This document shows, piece by piece, positions 1 to 7,280 of a DNA stretch of 10,471 nucleotides. A program made the translations under genes and the position numbers. Positions within the stretch are counted from its first letter, which is position 1, and each line of letters begins with the position of its first letter. Location of the stretch: assembly GCA_947304475.1 (NCBI GenBank), contig CAMZBE010000019.1, forward strand, positions 1 to 10,471, read 5' to 3'. The DNA is from an uncultured Clostridia bacterium. GTDB lineage: Bacteria; Bacillota; Clostridia; Oscillospirales; CAG-272. The notes below the pieces were generated by a model, which did no database searches, was not told the origin of the DNA, and saw only the letters and a list, made by a program, of their open reading frames with translations.

Positions 1-2
1 AG

Positions 3-173
3 CAACTGGTCGGCAAGACCTTGCTCGCCATCGTCAATCTCCCGCCCCGCGCCATGATGGGCATCGACTCGAACGGGATGTTGATCTCCGCCGTCCACAC
101 CGAAGAGGGCGATGAGAAACTCCATCTCCTGATGCTCGATCCGCACATCCCCGCGGGAGCGAAGATGTATTGA
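3..173 (+). CDS. metG: C-terminal end of methionyl-tRNA synthetase (tRNA-binding domain), 5' truncated
   Basis: The reading frame is open from the left edge and ends at TGA 171-173, giving the last 56 residues of a protein. It begins QLVGKTLLAIVNLPPR and ends HIPAGAKMY. The pattern GK-x7-NLPPR-x3-GI-S-GMLISA, then L-LL-LDP-IPAGAK, is the core OB-fold of the tRNA-binding domain (tRBD/EMAPII-like). This domain forms the C-terminus of many bacterial methionyl-tRNA synthetases, where it aids dimerisation and tRNA capture. The ending at PxGAK-x-Y suits the MetG C-terminus. A free-standing tRBD protein (CsaA/YgjH type) or another tRBD carrier cannot be excluded, because the catalytic domain lies outside the window. 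A terminator 68 bp downstream suggests this is the last gene of its transcript. Confidence 0.8.
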   Translation, partial: QLVGKTLLAIVNLPPRAMMGIDSNGMLISAVHTEEGDEKLHLLMLDPHIPAGAKMY

Positions 174-240
174 AAAAAAGCCCGGGCGTCCGATCGTTCC
201 GACAGGTTCGTTTTACAGCCGGAAGGTCCCGGGCCGCAGG

Positions 241-277
241 CGCTCACGGCTCTCACAACGAGAGCGTGAGCGTTTTT
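241..277 (+). terminator. Intrinsic terminator after the metG-like gene
   Basis: The left arm CGCTCACGGCTCTC (241-254) pairs with GAGAGCGTGAGCG (260-272), with one bulged G and an ACAAC loop. Five T residues follow (273-277). This long GC-rich stem with a T-tract separates the upstream gene from the dlt operon. The rest of 174-240 holds no gene; the two GC-rich CCCGGGC blocks near 181 and 228 are complementary, but I assign them no function. Confidence 0.85.
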
Positions 278-334
278 CGGATCGTGCCGTTTTTCGCATC
301 GGAAGCGGTCGCGCCGATAATCGCAGGTCAACCG

Positions 335-343
335 TGCTATGAT
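335..343 (+). promoter_or_regulatory. Candidate extended -10 promoter of the dlt operon
   Basis: TGCTATGAT (335-343) matches an extended -10 element (TGn followed by a TATAAT-like hexamer, 5 of 6). No good -35 box lies 16-18 bp upstream, which is typical of extended -10 promoters. Transcription would start near 350, leaving a leader of about 58 nt. That leader holds a small hairpin (GCGGG, AAAA loop, CCCGC, 368-381) just ahead of the ribosome binding site. This is the best candidate between the upstream terminator and dltA, but it is weaker than the - strand promoters in this window. Confidence 0.45.
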
Positions 344-407
344 TCAATAAACGACAGAACACCTCTTGCGGGAAAACCCGCCACTCGAAAGGAGCCATTC
401 CGATAAG

Positions 408-1952
408 ATGGACAACCAATTCGTAACGATCCTTGAAAAGGTGCGGCAGAACGCCGCCAGATGGCCGGAACGCCCGATGATGATTGAAAAAACGGGGGAA
501 ACGATGCGCTCGATCACGTGGAGCGGGTTGAACGACTTCTCCGACCGTTTGGCATACTGGATGGATTGCCGGCTTGAAACCAAAGCGCCGGTCGTCGTTT
601 ACGGGCACAAGGATCCCATGATGATCGTATGCTTTCTGGCTTGCGTCAAGTCGGGCAGAGCGTATTGTCCCATCGACGTCAACGTTCCCGTTTCGAGAAC
701 CGAGGCGATCGTCAACGAAATCAAGCCGGAGATCATTCTGACGACCGAAACCCTTGAAGCAGAGATCTCCGGGACGGTCGTCGACCGCGAAGAAATCTGC
801 CGGATCGCGTCCTCGGAAGGCGGCGGGATCCCGCCCGAAAAAGCCGTCGGTCCCGACGACGTTTTTTACATGATCTTTACGTCCGGCAGCACGGGTGTGC
901 CCAAAGGCGTTCAGATCACGAGAGACTGCCTGGATCATTTTATCCGGTGGGCGATCACCCTCGGGAACGGGATCCCGGACGAAGCCGCGTACGTGTTCCT
1001 GAACCAGGCGCCCTTTTCCTTTGATCTTTCGGTTATGGATCTGTTTTTGTGTCTGTATACGGGCGGGACGCTCTGGGCGTTGCCGAAGGCGGTTCAGAAC
1101 GATATGCGGCAGTTGTATCGGTCGCTCGGAGAAAGCAACGCGAACGTTTGGGTATCCACGCCCTCCTTTGCGGACGTCTGTCTTGCCGATCCGTCCTTTT
1201 CTTCCGAATTGATGCCCTCTCTGACGGATTTCCTGTTTTGCGGGGAAATTCTGACGAACAGGACGGTCGAGCGTTTACACAAGAGATTCCCGAACGCGAA
1301 GGTCGTCAATACCTACGGTCCCACGGAATCGACCTGCGCGGTTACGGAAGTGACCGTAACCGACGAGATCAACCAAACCGTCGTTCCCCTTCCCGTGGGA
1401 AGACCGAAACCCGGGACGTGGATCAGAATCGTCGATGAAAACGGCCGCGTTCTCCCGGAAGGAGAGCACGGCGAAATCGTGATCGTCGGGGATTCCGTCA
1501 GCGTGGGTTACTGGAACAACGAAGAAAAGAACAAGCGCTCTTTCGGTGTAACGACGGAAAGCGGCGCGCAATACCGGTTTTACAGAACGGGGGACGAGGG
1601 GTATCTCGTGGACGGGATGCTCTATTACGGCGGCAGAATGGACCTTCAGGTCAAATTGCACGGATACCGGATCGAACTCGGAGACGTCGAGAACAACTTT
1701 CTCAAGATCGACGGGATCGAACAGGCGGTCGTCATTCCGAAATACAGAGACGGAAAGGTCAGCAGTCTCGCCGCCGGTCTGGTGTCTTCCCGGACCGTTG
1801 AGGACGAAAAGACCGAGATCGCGAACATAAGGGAAGCGCTGAAAAAAGAACTCCCCGAGTATATGATCCCCAAGAAGATCAGATTCCTCTCCGATATTCC
1901 GAGGACCAATAACGGAAAGATCGACAGAAAGGCGGTGGGAGAACTCCTATGA
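408..1952 (+). CDS. dltA: D-alanine--D-alanyl carrier protein ligase DltA
   Basis: This cytoplasmic adenylation enzyme activates D-alanine with ATP and loads it onto the phosphopantetheine arm of DltC, the first step of teichoic acid D-alanylation. The 514-residue product has the usual DltA length. Visible motifs are the P-loop FTSGSTGVPKG (157-167), NQAPFSFDLSVMDL, FCGEIL with Cys278 (matching the conserved Cys that favours D-alanine in known DltA proteins), NTYGPTE, YRTGD, the hinge/GR motif YGGRMDLQVKLHGYRIEL, and the catalytic Lys504 in NGKIDRK. I chose the ATG at 408 (MDNQFVTILEKV), preceded by AAAGGAG at 388-394. An upstream in-frame TTG at 366 would make the Shine-Dalgarno part of the protein and adds residues unlike DltA. 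The stop overlaps the dltB start (ATGA), indicating translational coupling. Confidence 0.97.
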   Translation: MDNQFVTILEKVRQNAARWPERPMMIEKTGETMRSITWSGLNDFSDRLAYWMDCRLETKAPVVVYGHKDPMMIVCFLACVKSGRAYCPIDVNVPVSRTEAIVNEIKPEIILTTETLEAEISGTVVDREEICRIASSEGGGIPPEKAVGPDDVFYMIFTSGSTGVPKGVQITRDCLDHFIRWAITLGNGIPDEAAYVFLNQAPFSFDLSVMDLFLCLYTGGTLWALPKAVQNDMRQLYRSLGESNANVWVSTPSFADVCLADPSFSSELMPSLTDFLFCGEILTNRTVERLHKRFPNAKVVNTYGPTESTCAVTEVTVTDEINQTVVPLPVGRPKPGTWIRIVDENGRVLPEGEHGEIVIVGDSVSVGYWNNEEKNKRSFGVTTESGAQYRFYRTGDEGYLVDGMLYYGGRMDLQVKLHGYRIELGDVENNFLKIDGIEQAVVIPKYRDGKVSSLAAGLVSSRTVEDEKTEIANIREALKKELPEYMIPKKIRFLSDIPRTNNGKIDRKAVGELL

Positions 1953-3103
1953 GTTTCTTTTCGGGATACGAATTCTTCGTCTGTCTGTTTGTTCTCCTGA
2001 TCCCCGCCGCCGTGCTCGGCATGACGCAGAAGAGTCTGAAATGGTACCGGTGGGTTATCTCCGCGTTTTTCATCATCCGGGTATACGGCTCGACGCCGAT
2101 ACAGTTTCTCTATCTTCTGGGTTACGTCGTTTTCGCGACCTATCTCGTGAAACTCTATTTGTTTCTCCGGACGAAATACGGCAGGAACAAATACATATAC
2201 GGGCACGCGGTCTTTCTTGCGCTGCTCCCGCTCGTGATCTATAAGATCGGCGTGGCGCAGGGGTTCTCTCTGTTCGGCTTTCTCGGTATATCCTACATCT
2301 GTTTCCGCGTGATCCAGGTCGTCATCGAAACCTACGACGGCGTGATCTGCGAAATCAACGAACTGCAATTCGTGGAATTTTTGCTCTTCTTTACCAGTTT
2401 GAGTTCCGGTCCCATTGACAGAAGCAGACGGTTCAACGAGGACGACGACAGAATCTGGACGCGCGAAGAGTACACCGAATTGCTGTCCACGGGCATATAC
2501 AAACTGATCCTCGGCATTTTCTATAAGGTCGTATGCTCCGGTCTGCTCTATTACGTTTTGCAGACGTATCTGGACGGGCATTACGGTCCCCTGTATCTTG
2601 CGGGGTACGCCTACGTTTACGGGTTCTATCTGTTCTTTGATTTCGCCGGCTACTGCGCGATGGCGGTCGGCGCGAGTTATATCCTCGGGATCCGGATGCC
2701 GGACAACTTCAACAAGCCGTTTTTAAGCGTAGACATCAAGGATTTCTGGAACCGTTGGCACATCACGCTTTCGTCGTGGTTCCGCGACTTCATTTTCACG
2801 CGTTTTATGATCGATTCGGTCAGGAAAAAACGCTTCTCCAACCGACTGACCGGAGCGGCGGTCGGCTTGATCCTGAACATGTTGATCATGGGCGTCTGGC
2901 ACGGTCTGGAACCCCACTATATTGCGTACGGACTGTATCACGGCTGCATTCTGGCTCTTGTCGAAGTGTATCAGAAGAAGTCCGGTTTCTATAAACGGAA
3001 CAAGCAAAAGAAGTGGTATATCGCCCTCTCTTGGTTCATCAATCTAAACGTCGTTATGTTCGGCTTTCTGATATTCTCCGGTTATTTATCGAACGTTTTG
3101 TAA
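1949..3103 (+). CDS. dltB: D-alanyl transfer protein DltB (MBOAT family)
   Basis: DltB is a polytopic membrane O-acyltransferase. It takes D-alanine from DltC on the inner face and moves it toward the outer face of the membrane. The 384-residue product is very hydrophobic, with many transmembrane segments starting at the N-terminus (YEFFVCLFVLLIPAAVLGM). It carries the MBOAT signatures: DFWNRWHITLSSWFRDFIF with His271, and MGVWHGLEPHYIAYGLYHG with His318 as the catalytic histidine. FTSLSSGPIDRSRRF is also typical of DltB. Length is normal. The ATG overlaps the dltA stop by 4 nt, with GGGAG about 8 nt upstream. dltC follows after 24 nt. Confidence 0.97.
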   Translation: MSFFSGYEFFVCLFVLLIPAAVLGMTQKSLKWYRWVISAFFIIRVYGSTPIQFLYLLGYVVFATYLVKLYLFLRTKYGRNKYIYGHAVFLALLPLVIYKIGVAQGFSLFGFLGISYICFRVIQVVIETYDGVICEINELQFVEFLLFFTSLSSGPIDRSRRFNEDDDRIWTREEYTELLSTGIYKLILGIFYKVVCSGLLYYVLQTYLDGHYGPLYLAGYAYVYGFYLFFDFAGYCAMAVGASYILGIRMPDNFNKPFLSVDIKDFWNRWHITLSSWFRDFIFTRFMIDSVRKKRFSNRLTGAAVGLILNMLIMGVWHGLEPHYIAYGLYHGCILALVEVYQKKSGFYKRNKQKKWYIALSWFINLNVVMFGFLIFSGYLSNVL

Positions 3104-3127
3104 TCAAATTGCAGAGGAGTTAAGAAA

Positions 3128-3364
3128 ATGGAAGAGAAGTTACTGAACCTGTTGGCGGATCTTTGTGACGACGAAGAGGTCAAGAGCAATCCGGACGAGG
3201 ATTTGTTTGAATCCGGTCTGATCGACTCTTTGGCTTTCGCCGAACTGCTCTACGCCATTGAGGAGAATTTCGGCGTTATTATCGCGCCCTCGGAAGTTGA
3301 GAGGTCCGATATCAACACGGCGAACAAGATCATCGCCCTCGTCAAGGAGCGGATGCGCGCGTGA
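3128..3364 (+). CDS. dltC: D-alanyl carrier protein DltC
   Basis: This 78-residue acidic acyl-carrier protein holds D-alanine as a thioester on 4'-phosphopantetheine. The attachment motif DLFESGLIDSLAF is clear, with Ser34 as the modified serine. The length and helical ACP pattern match DltC. It lies directly after dltB with a strong ribosome binding site (AGAGGAG, 3113-3119, spacer 8). Its TGA stop overlaps the GTG start of dltD by 4 nt. Position between dltB and dltD separates it from fatty-acid ACP. Confidence 0.97.
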   Translation: MEEKLLNLLADLCDDEEVKSNPDEDLFESGLIDSLAFAELLYAIEENFGVIIAPSEVERSDINTANKIIALVKERMRA

Positions 3365-4923
3365 AAAAACTTCTGATAATCGCGGCGTCGCTGGTCGTGT
3401 CTCTCGGGTGTTTGTTGGGAACGGATATCGTCGTCCGATACAGGTTGAACGCCAACGTGGACAGAGCGACGTACGACAACAATATTTATACGAGAAACTG
3501 CTCGGATTATGCCATGGAGCGGATCATCGACGAGCGTTCGATCGTCGTTCTGGGATCGTCGGAACTCCATTCCAGCGACGATCTCGCGTACCCTTCCGCG
3601 CTGTTCAACCGGGGGTACTCGGATTTCAATATGGTGCTGATGGGCGCCGGAAGTCTCCAGAGCCTGCCGCAGGCGATCAACGTGGGGGCGCTGGCGAACA
3701 ACATCAAAAACGGGAAAGTCGTGTTGATCGTCTCTCCGCAATGGTTTGCGTACGGCGGCGTGCAGGACAAAGCGTTTTGCAGCCGTTTCGAGGAAACCAA
3801 CTACGTTGAATTCTTAAAGAACCCCGATATTTCGGCGGAAACCAAAGCCGCCGTGGCCGCCCGGGTGAACACCCTGTTGGAGGCGGATCCCGCAACGCGG
3901 AGAAGAGCCCTCAAATACGAGGCGATGTACTTAAAGCATACCCTCAACCCGCTTACGTACGTAGAGATGCTTTCCTACAACGCGTTCCGGAACGCCAAAC
4001 TGAGGTACACGCTCGTCAAGGAATTTGAAGATCTTGCGCCGTTGGATACCGATCGTTACGTGAGGGCGGAAGAAATCGATTTCGACGCACTTCTGCTCCG
4101 GGCGGACGAGATCGGGGAGGCGTCCTGCACGACGAACGGCTTCGGCGTAAACGACGATTACTATAACGAGTACGTCCGCGACGCGCTGGAAGCGTCGAAG
4201 AACTCCAATATTTACGCCAGTTATGCGGTTTCCTTGGAATACGACGATCTCCGACTGTTTTTGCGCGTTTGCAGCGAAACGGGGATCGAACCGCTGATCG
4301 TCAGCACGCCTCTCAACGGAAGATGGTACGACTATACCGGGTTCCCGATCGAGGACAGAAATACGTATTACCAGAACGTCAGGAACGTTTGCGAAGAGTT
4401 CGGCGTTTCGATGGTCGATTTTTCGGAAAAAGAGTACGAACTCTATTTCCTGAAAGATATCATGCATCTGGGTTGGAAGGGCTGGGCGTATCTTGACCGT
4501 GCCGTTTACAGTTTCTACAAGGGCGAACCGATCGAGGATACCACGACCTATCAGGATCTTTTCACCGACGGCAACTATACTCTGTCCGACGGTGTAACGC
4601 CAACGGGAGATCGGGCGTACACGTTTGAAACCGACGTCGAAGGCAACGAGTTCAACAGTTTTTACGTGCGTCTGGCGCACGATCAGACGCGTCTGGACGC
4701 CGGGAACACCGTCGGGAAACGCTCGGGCGTCTACCTGCACACCCAACCCTCGGGGCACTACACGGTCAGGTTCCGGGCAAACGGCAATATCGTGGACGAG
4801 TATATCGACCTTGACGTTTACCTTGAGGAAAACGCCGTGTATCGGATGCAGTATTCTATCGACGCGTATTCAACCGAACAAATCCGGATCAGCGGCGTCG
4901 GTTTTTCAAAAGTCGAGTATTGA
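3361..4923 (+). CDS. dltD: D-alanyl transfer protein DltD with extended C-terminus
   Basis: DltD is a membrane-anchored extracellular SGNH-like protein needed for the final transfer of D-alanine to teichoic acid. The N-terminus has one hydrophobic anchor (residues 3-21). The catalytic pieces are present: GSSELHSSDD with Ser67 as the likely nucleophile, MGAGSLQSLPQ, VVLIVSPQWF, and the C-terminal DIMHLGWKGW with Asp366 and His369. The product is 520 residues, longer than usual DltD (about 400-430). The excess lies after residue ~390-420 and reads as alternating polar/hydrophobic beta strands (for example SGVYLHTQPSGHYTVRFRA and EQIRISGVGFSKVEY). This tail has no motif I recognise. The GTG start at 3361 is forced by the dltC overlap (GTGA), with AAGGAG at 3344-3349. 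A lipobox is not convincing (SLGC). Confidence 0.94.
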   Translation: MKKLLIIAASLVVSLGCLLGTDIVVRYRLNANVDRATYDNNIYTRNCSDYAMERIIDERSIVVLGSSELHSSDDLAYPSALFNRGYSDFNMVLMGAGSLQSLPQAINVGALANNIKNGKVVLIVSPQWFAYGGVQDKAFCSRFEETNYVEFLKNPDISAETKAAVAARVNTLLEADPATRRRALKYEAMYLKHTLNPLTYVEMLSYNAFRNAKLRYTLVKEFEDLAPLDTDRYVRAEEIDFDALLLRADEIGEASCTTNGFGVNDDYYNEYVRDALEASKNSNIYASYAVSLEYDDLRLFLRVCSETGIEPLIVSTPLNGRWYDYTGFPIEDRNTYYQNVRNVCEEFGVSMVDFSEKEYELYFLKDIMHLGWKGWAYLDRAVYSFYKGEPIEDTTTYQDLFTDGNYTLSDGVTPTGDRAYTFETDVEGNEFNSFYVRLAHDQTRLDAGNTVGKRSGVYLHTQPSGHYTVRFRANGNIVDEYIDLDVYLEENAVYRMQYSIDAYSTEQIRISGVGFSKVEY

Positions 4924-4943
4924 CGCGAAACAAAGAGGATGAT

Positions 4944-5093
4944 ATGAAGAACGTTATCGAATTTCTTAAAAAAGAAAAAGTTGCGTCGGCTCTTATGGCG
5001 GTGAAGATCGTCGGGATGCTTCTTCTTCTGTATCTCTATCTGTTGTGGGCGGATCTCTCCACGGCGCCCGAATTCATCTACAATCAGTTTTGA
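4944..5093 (+). CDS. dltX: Teichoic acid D-Ala incorporation-associated peptide DltX
   Basis: This is a 49-residue open frame that begins MKNVIEFLKKEKVASALM and ends with FIYNQF immediately before TGA. A single membrane helix spans about residues 14-36 (ALMAVKIVGMLLLLYLYLLW), followed by a short outside tail. Small size, one helix and a terminal FIYNxF motif are the defining features of DltX. In studied systems DltX takes part in passing D-alanine from DltB to the teichoic acid, with the motif tyrosine (here Tyr46) implicated. A good ribosome binding site (AAAGAGG, 4932-4938, spacer 5) supports the ATG at 4944; an earlier ATG at 4939 stops after two codons. It starts 20 nt after dltD. The usual place for dltX is just before dltA, so the position is atypical. 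Confidence 0.9.
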   Translation: MKNVIEFLKKEKVASALMAVKIVGMLLLLYLYLLWADLSTAPEFIYNQF

Positions 5094-5107
5094 TCGAAGG
5101 GCGCGAT

Positions 5108-5827
5108 ATGTACGAGATAAGCGGCAGAGTCGGTTATTCGGAAACCGATCCGGGCGGCGTCATGACGCTGAAATCCGTTGCCGAGCGCTTTCAGGACGTT
5201 TCGTATTTTGAACTTGCCGACCGCGGGTTTGACCGTGACTATTTCGCCGCGCGAAACGTCGGATGGTTCATCTTTTTCTGGCAGATCGACGTTCTGGCGG
5301 CGCCGCGGATAAACGAGCGTATCGCCGTCGGAACCTTCCCGTACCGGACGGGCGGGCTTTCGGAGTGCAGGAATTATTACGTCAGGGATTGCGACGGGAA
5401 CGACCTCGTTTTGGCAAACTCGGTCTGGTCGCTCGTGGATCTCGGTCGGATGCAGATCGTAAAACTTCCCGACGAGATCAAAGAGAGGGACACGGTGAAA
5501 GGCCGGTTGGAGATGGACTACCTCGGCCGCCGTATCGTTTTTCCGCCCGACCTGTCTTTCGAGGAGATCGGACGCTGCGCGGTCGCCCCGTGGCAACTCG
5601 ATTCCAATCGCCATCTGAACAATTCCCGGTATATCGAAATGGCGTTGGCAAATTCGGATCTGAATACCGAAAGGATCCGCCGTATTTGCGTTGAGTATCA
5701 ATCGCAGGCGCCGGAGGGGGCAACGCTCCGTTTCCTGTCCGCAAGGGAAGGGGAGAACCGATACGTCGTCTGCGCGTCGGACAGCGGAAAATCTTTTTGC
5801 CGTATGAAAATCGAAACGGCGGAGTGA
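5108..5827 (+). CDS. Acyl-ACP thioesterase
   Basis: This 239-residue cytoplasmic protein looks like a double hot-dog acyl-ACP thioesterase (FatA/FatB-like family), which hydrolyses fatty acyl-ACP to free fatty acid. The first half begins YEISGRVGYSETDPGGVM and includes SVAERFQDVSYFELADRG. The second half carries the catalytic-type motif DSNRHLNNSRYIEMAL with Asn167 and His169. Length is normal for bacterial members. I chose the ATG at 5108, with AAGGG at 5097-5101 and spacer 6. A GTG at 5045 in the same frame would overlap dltX over most of its second half and is unlikely. It begins 14 nt after dltX and ends before a strong terminator, so it is the last gene of the dlt operon. Its role there is not known; chain-length specificity cannot be read. 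Confidence 0.85.
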   Translation: MYEISGRVGYSETDPGGVMTLKSVAERFQDVSYFELADRGFDRDYFAARNVGWFIFFWQIDVLAAPRINERIAVGTFPYRTGGLSECRNYYVRDCDGNDLVLANSVWSLVDLGRMQIVKLPDEIKERDTVKGRLEMDYLGRRIVFPPDLSFEEIGRCAVAPWQLDSNRHLNNSRYIEMALANSDLNTERIRRICVEYQSQAPEGATLRFLSAREGENRYVVCASDSGKSFCRMKIETAE

Positions 5828-5849
5828 TCCGCCGAGCAACGGGTATATG

Positions 5850-5881
5850 AAAAAGAACGCCGGAAAAATCCGGCGTTCTTT
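5850..5881. terminator. Bidirectional intrinsic terminator between convergent units
   Basis: A 13-bp stem (5852-5864 with 5869-5881) containing GAACGCCGGA and its complement closes an AAAA loop. The right arm ends in TTCTTT for + strand transcripts, and the A-run at 5850-5854 gives a T-run for - strand transcripts. It ends both the dlt-thioesterase operon and the oxidoreductase gene that stops at 5942. Confidence 0.88.
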
Positions 5882-5941
5882 AATGATCGAATCGGGCGCG
5901 CAATTGCGTATCTGCCAACGAAACCGCGCCAAGCAAAGTCG

Positions 5942-7132
5942 TCAGGCCTTCGGAATGGTGATCTCGATCTCTTTTCCGAGTTTCGCGGACTTCGCGATGC
6001 CGTCGAGGATCGCCTGGTTGTAGAGGATTTCGCTCGACGGAACGGGAGCGGCGCCGCCGTTCTTGCTCGCGTCGAGGAAGGTGCGGATCTTCTGATCGAA
6101 GAGCGAAGGCATACCGGCTTTCGAGACGATCAGCGGGATCTCGGTGCAGACCTGTTCGCCCGCGACTTCGTGATAGATCTTCAGCGGCTTGTCGAACGAG
6201 CCGTTCCAGCACTCGGTCGAGGGGATGCGGAGCGAACCCTTCGTGCCCATGATGATCGTGTCGCCCGACGTGTCGAGGTTCATCGCCCACGCGATACGGA
6301 AGTCGAGGATGATCCCGCCCTCAAGGCGAATGAACGCGGCGGCGAAATCGTCGACCGAGAACTTCTCGGCGTATTCGGGGTGACCTTTCTTGACGTAGCC
6401 CGAGTAGTTCGGATCCTTGCCGAAGAAATCGGACTTGTAACCCGAGACGGTCAGGGGTTTCGGATAGCCGAGCGCGTTCAGCACGCAGTCGAGCGAGTAG
6501 CATCCGATATCGCCGAGCGCGCCGAGGCCCGCGGTCTTGTCCTCAATGAAGGTGGTTCCGTAGGGGAACGGAATACCGCGACGGCGGCCGCCGCCGGTCT
6601 GGACGTAGTAGATCTTGCCGAGTTCGCCCGATTGCACGATCTTCTTGATCATCTGCATATTGGCGTCGAAACGCGGCTGGAAACCGATCGACAGGACCTT
6701 GCCGCTCTTCTTTTCGGCTTTGATGATCTCGATCGCTTCTTCGGTGGTCACGCACATCGGCTTCTCGAGCAGGACGTTGACGCCCGCGTTGAGCGAGTCG
6801 ATCGCGCAGATCGCGTGGGTGCGGTTATAGGTGCAGACGCTGACGCAGTCGAGTTTCAGCGACTTGTCGGCGAGCATCGCCTTGTGGTCGGCGTAATCGG
6901 TCTTGACGCCCTCGATCCCTCTGTCCTTAAAGAAAGCAGCGGCTTTCCCGGGGATCAGGTCGCAGCCCGCGACGATCTCGACGTCGGGCTGTCTCAGGTA
7001 ACTCGACAGGTGGGTTTCGGCGATCCAGCCGCAACCGATAATGCCGACGCGCACCTTCTTCGAGGCGTCGACCTCCGCCGCGTCCTTGCTGACGTCCATA
7101 AAAGCGTTCAGGGAATCGTCCTTCTTTGCCAT
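5942..7132 (-). CDS. Gfo/Idh/MocA family NAD-dependent oxidoreductase
   Basis: This 396-residue soluble dehydrogenase belongs to the family that oxidises or reduces sugars, inositols and related polyols. After a polar N-terminal stretch of about 26 residues comes the Rossmann fold VRVGIIGCGWIAETH (GCGWIA at 33-38), with Asp58 at the end of strand 2, which favours NAD(H). The family motif EKP is at 123-125 (VLLEKPMCVT). The C-terminal domain has SIGFQPRFDANM and GALGDIGCYSLD (204-215). In many members a histidine sits where Tyr212 is, but DIGCY variants are a known subgroup. The substrate cannot be deduced. The start is the ATG at 7132, with GGAGG (7140-7144) 7 nt upstream; a TTG at 7150 would put the Shine-Dalgarno in the protein. 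It appears monocistronic. Confidence 0.9.
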   Translation of the reverse strand: MAKKDDSLNAFMDVSKDAAEVDASKKVRVGIIGCGWIAETHLSSYLRQPDVEIVAGCDLIPGKAAAFFKDRGIEGVKTDYADHKAMLADKSLKLDCVSVCTYNRTHAICAIDSLNAGVNVLLEKPMCVTTEEAIEIIKAEKKSGKVLSIGFQPRFDANMQMIKKIVQSGELGKIYYVQTGGGRRRGIPFPYGTTFIEDKTAGLGALGDIGCYSLDCVLNALGYPKPLTVSGYKSDFFGKDPNYSGYVKKGHPEYAEKFSVDDFAAAFIRLEGGIILDFRIAWAMNLDTSGDTIIMGTKGSLRIPSTECWNGSFDKPLKIYHEVAGEQVCTEIPLIVSKAGMPSLFDQKIRTFLDASKNGGAAPVPSSEILYNQAILDGIAKSAKLGKEIEITIPKA

Positions 7133-7172
7133 GATAGTTCCTCCGTTCAAACTTCTTATGATACGGTTTTCA

Positions 7173-7196
7173 CGCCCGCAAAAGCGGGCGTTCTTT
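7173..7196. other. Hairpin in the leader of the oxidoreductase gene
   Basis: A 7-bp perfect GC stem (CGCCCGC 7173-7179, AAAA loop, GCGGGCG 7184-7190) lies between the -10 box and the ribosome binding site of the oxidoreductase gene. In the - strand transcript it sits about 10-27 nt from the predicted start and is followed by UGAAAACC, so it is not a terminator in that direction. On the + strand it is followed by TTCTTT and looks like a terminator, although no + strand gene precedes it nearby. It may stabilise the leader or block antisense transcription. Confidence 0.55.
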
Positions 7197-7206
7197 ACCG
7201 TCTATC

Positions 7207-7235
7207 ATTATAACAGATGGGGAAAGGAAAGTAAA
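7207..7235 (-). promoter_or_regulatory. Promoter of the oxidoreductase gene
   Basis: On the - strand, TTTACT (7230-7235) and TATAAT (7207-7212) are separated by exactly 17 bp. The -10 is a perfect consensus and the -35 matches 4 of 6. The predicted transcript starts near 7200, about 68 nt ahead of the ATG at 7132. The gap from 7133 to 7280 otherwise holds only the leader hairpin and an A/T-rich inverted repeat near 7258-7277. Confidence 0.75.
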
Positions 7236-7280
7236 CCCTTTTTTGTTAAAAAGTCGGTTTTTCTTTTGAAAGAAAAAACG

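Noticed and set aside
366..407. Upstream TTG start for dltA
   Set aside because: It would translate through the Shine-Dalgarno sequence and a leader hairpin and add residues unlike DltA. The ATG at 408 fits the family.
3361..3420. DltD as a lipoprotein (SLGC near residue 17)
   Set aside because: The -3 position is Ser and the -2 position Leu, a poor lipobox. DltD proteins usually keep an uncleaved N-terminal membrane anchor.
5045..5107. Upstream GTG start for the thioesterase
   Set aside because: It would overlap the last third of dltX. The ATG at 5108 has its own ribosome binding site and gives the normal family length.
6170..7213. Long + strand open frame opposite the oxidoreductase gene
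   Set aside because: It is a shadow of the GC-rich - strand gene. Its product is a low-complexity mix of R, D, V, A and E with no family motif, while the opposite strand has clear Gfo/Idh/MocA signatures, a ribosome binding site and a promoter.
7258..7277. A/T-only inverted repeat after the ABC gene as a terminator
   Set aside because: The 9-bp stem is entirely A/T apart from one G-C pair, has a 2-nt loop and lacks a GC-rich core, so it is unlikely to terminate efficiently. Read-through into the oxidoreductase gene remains possible.
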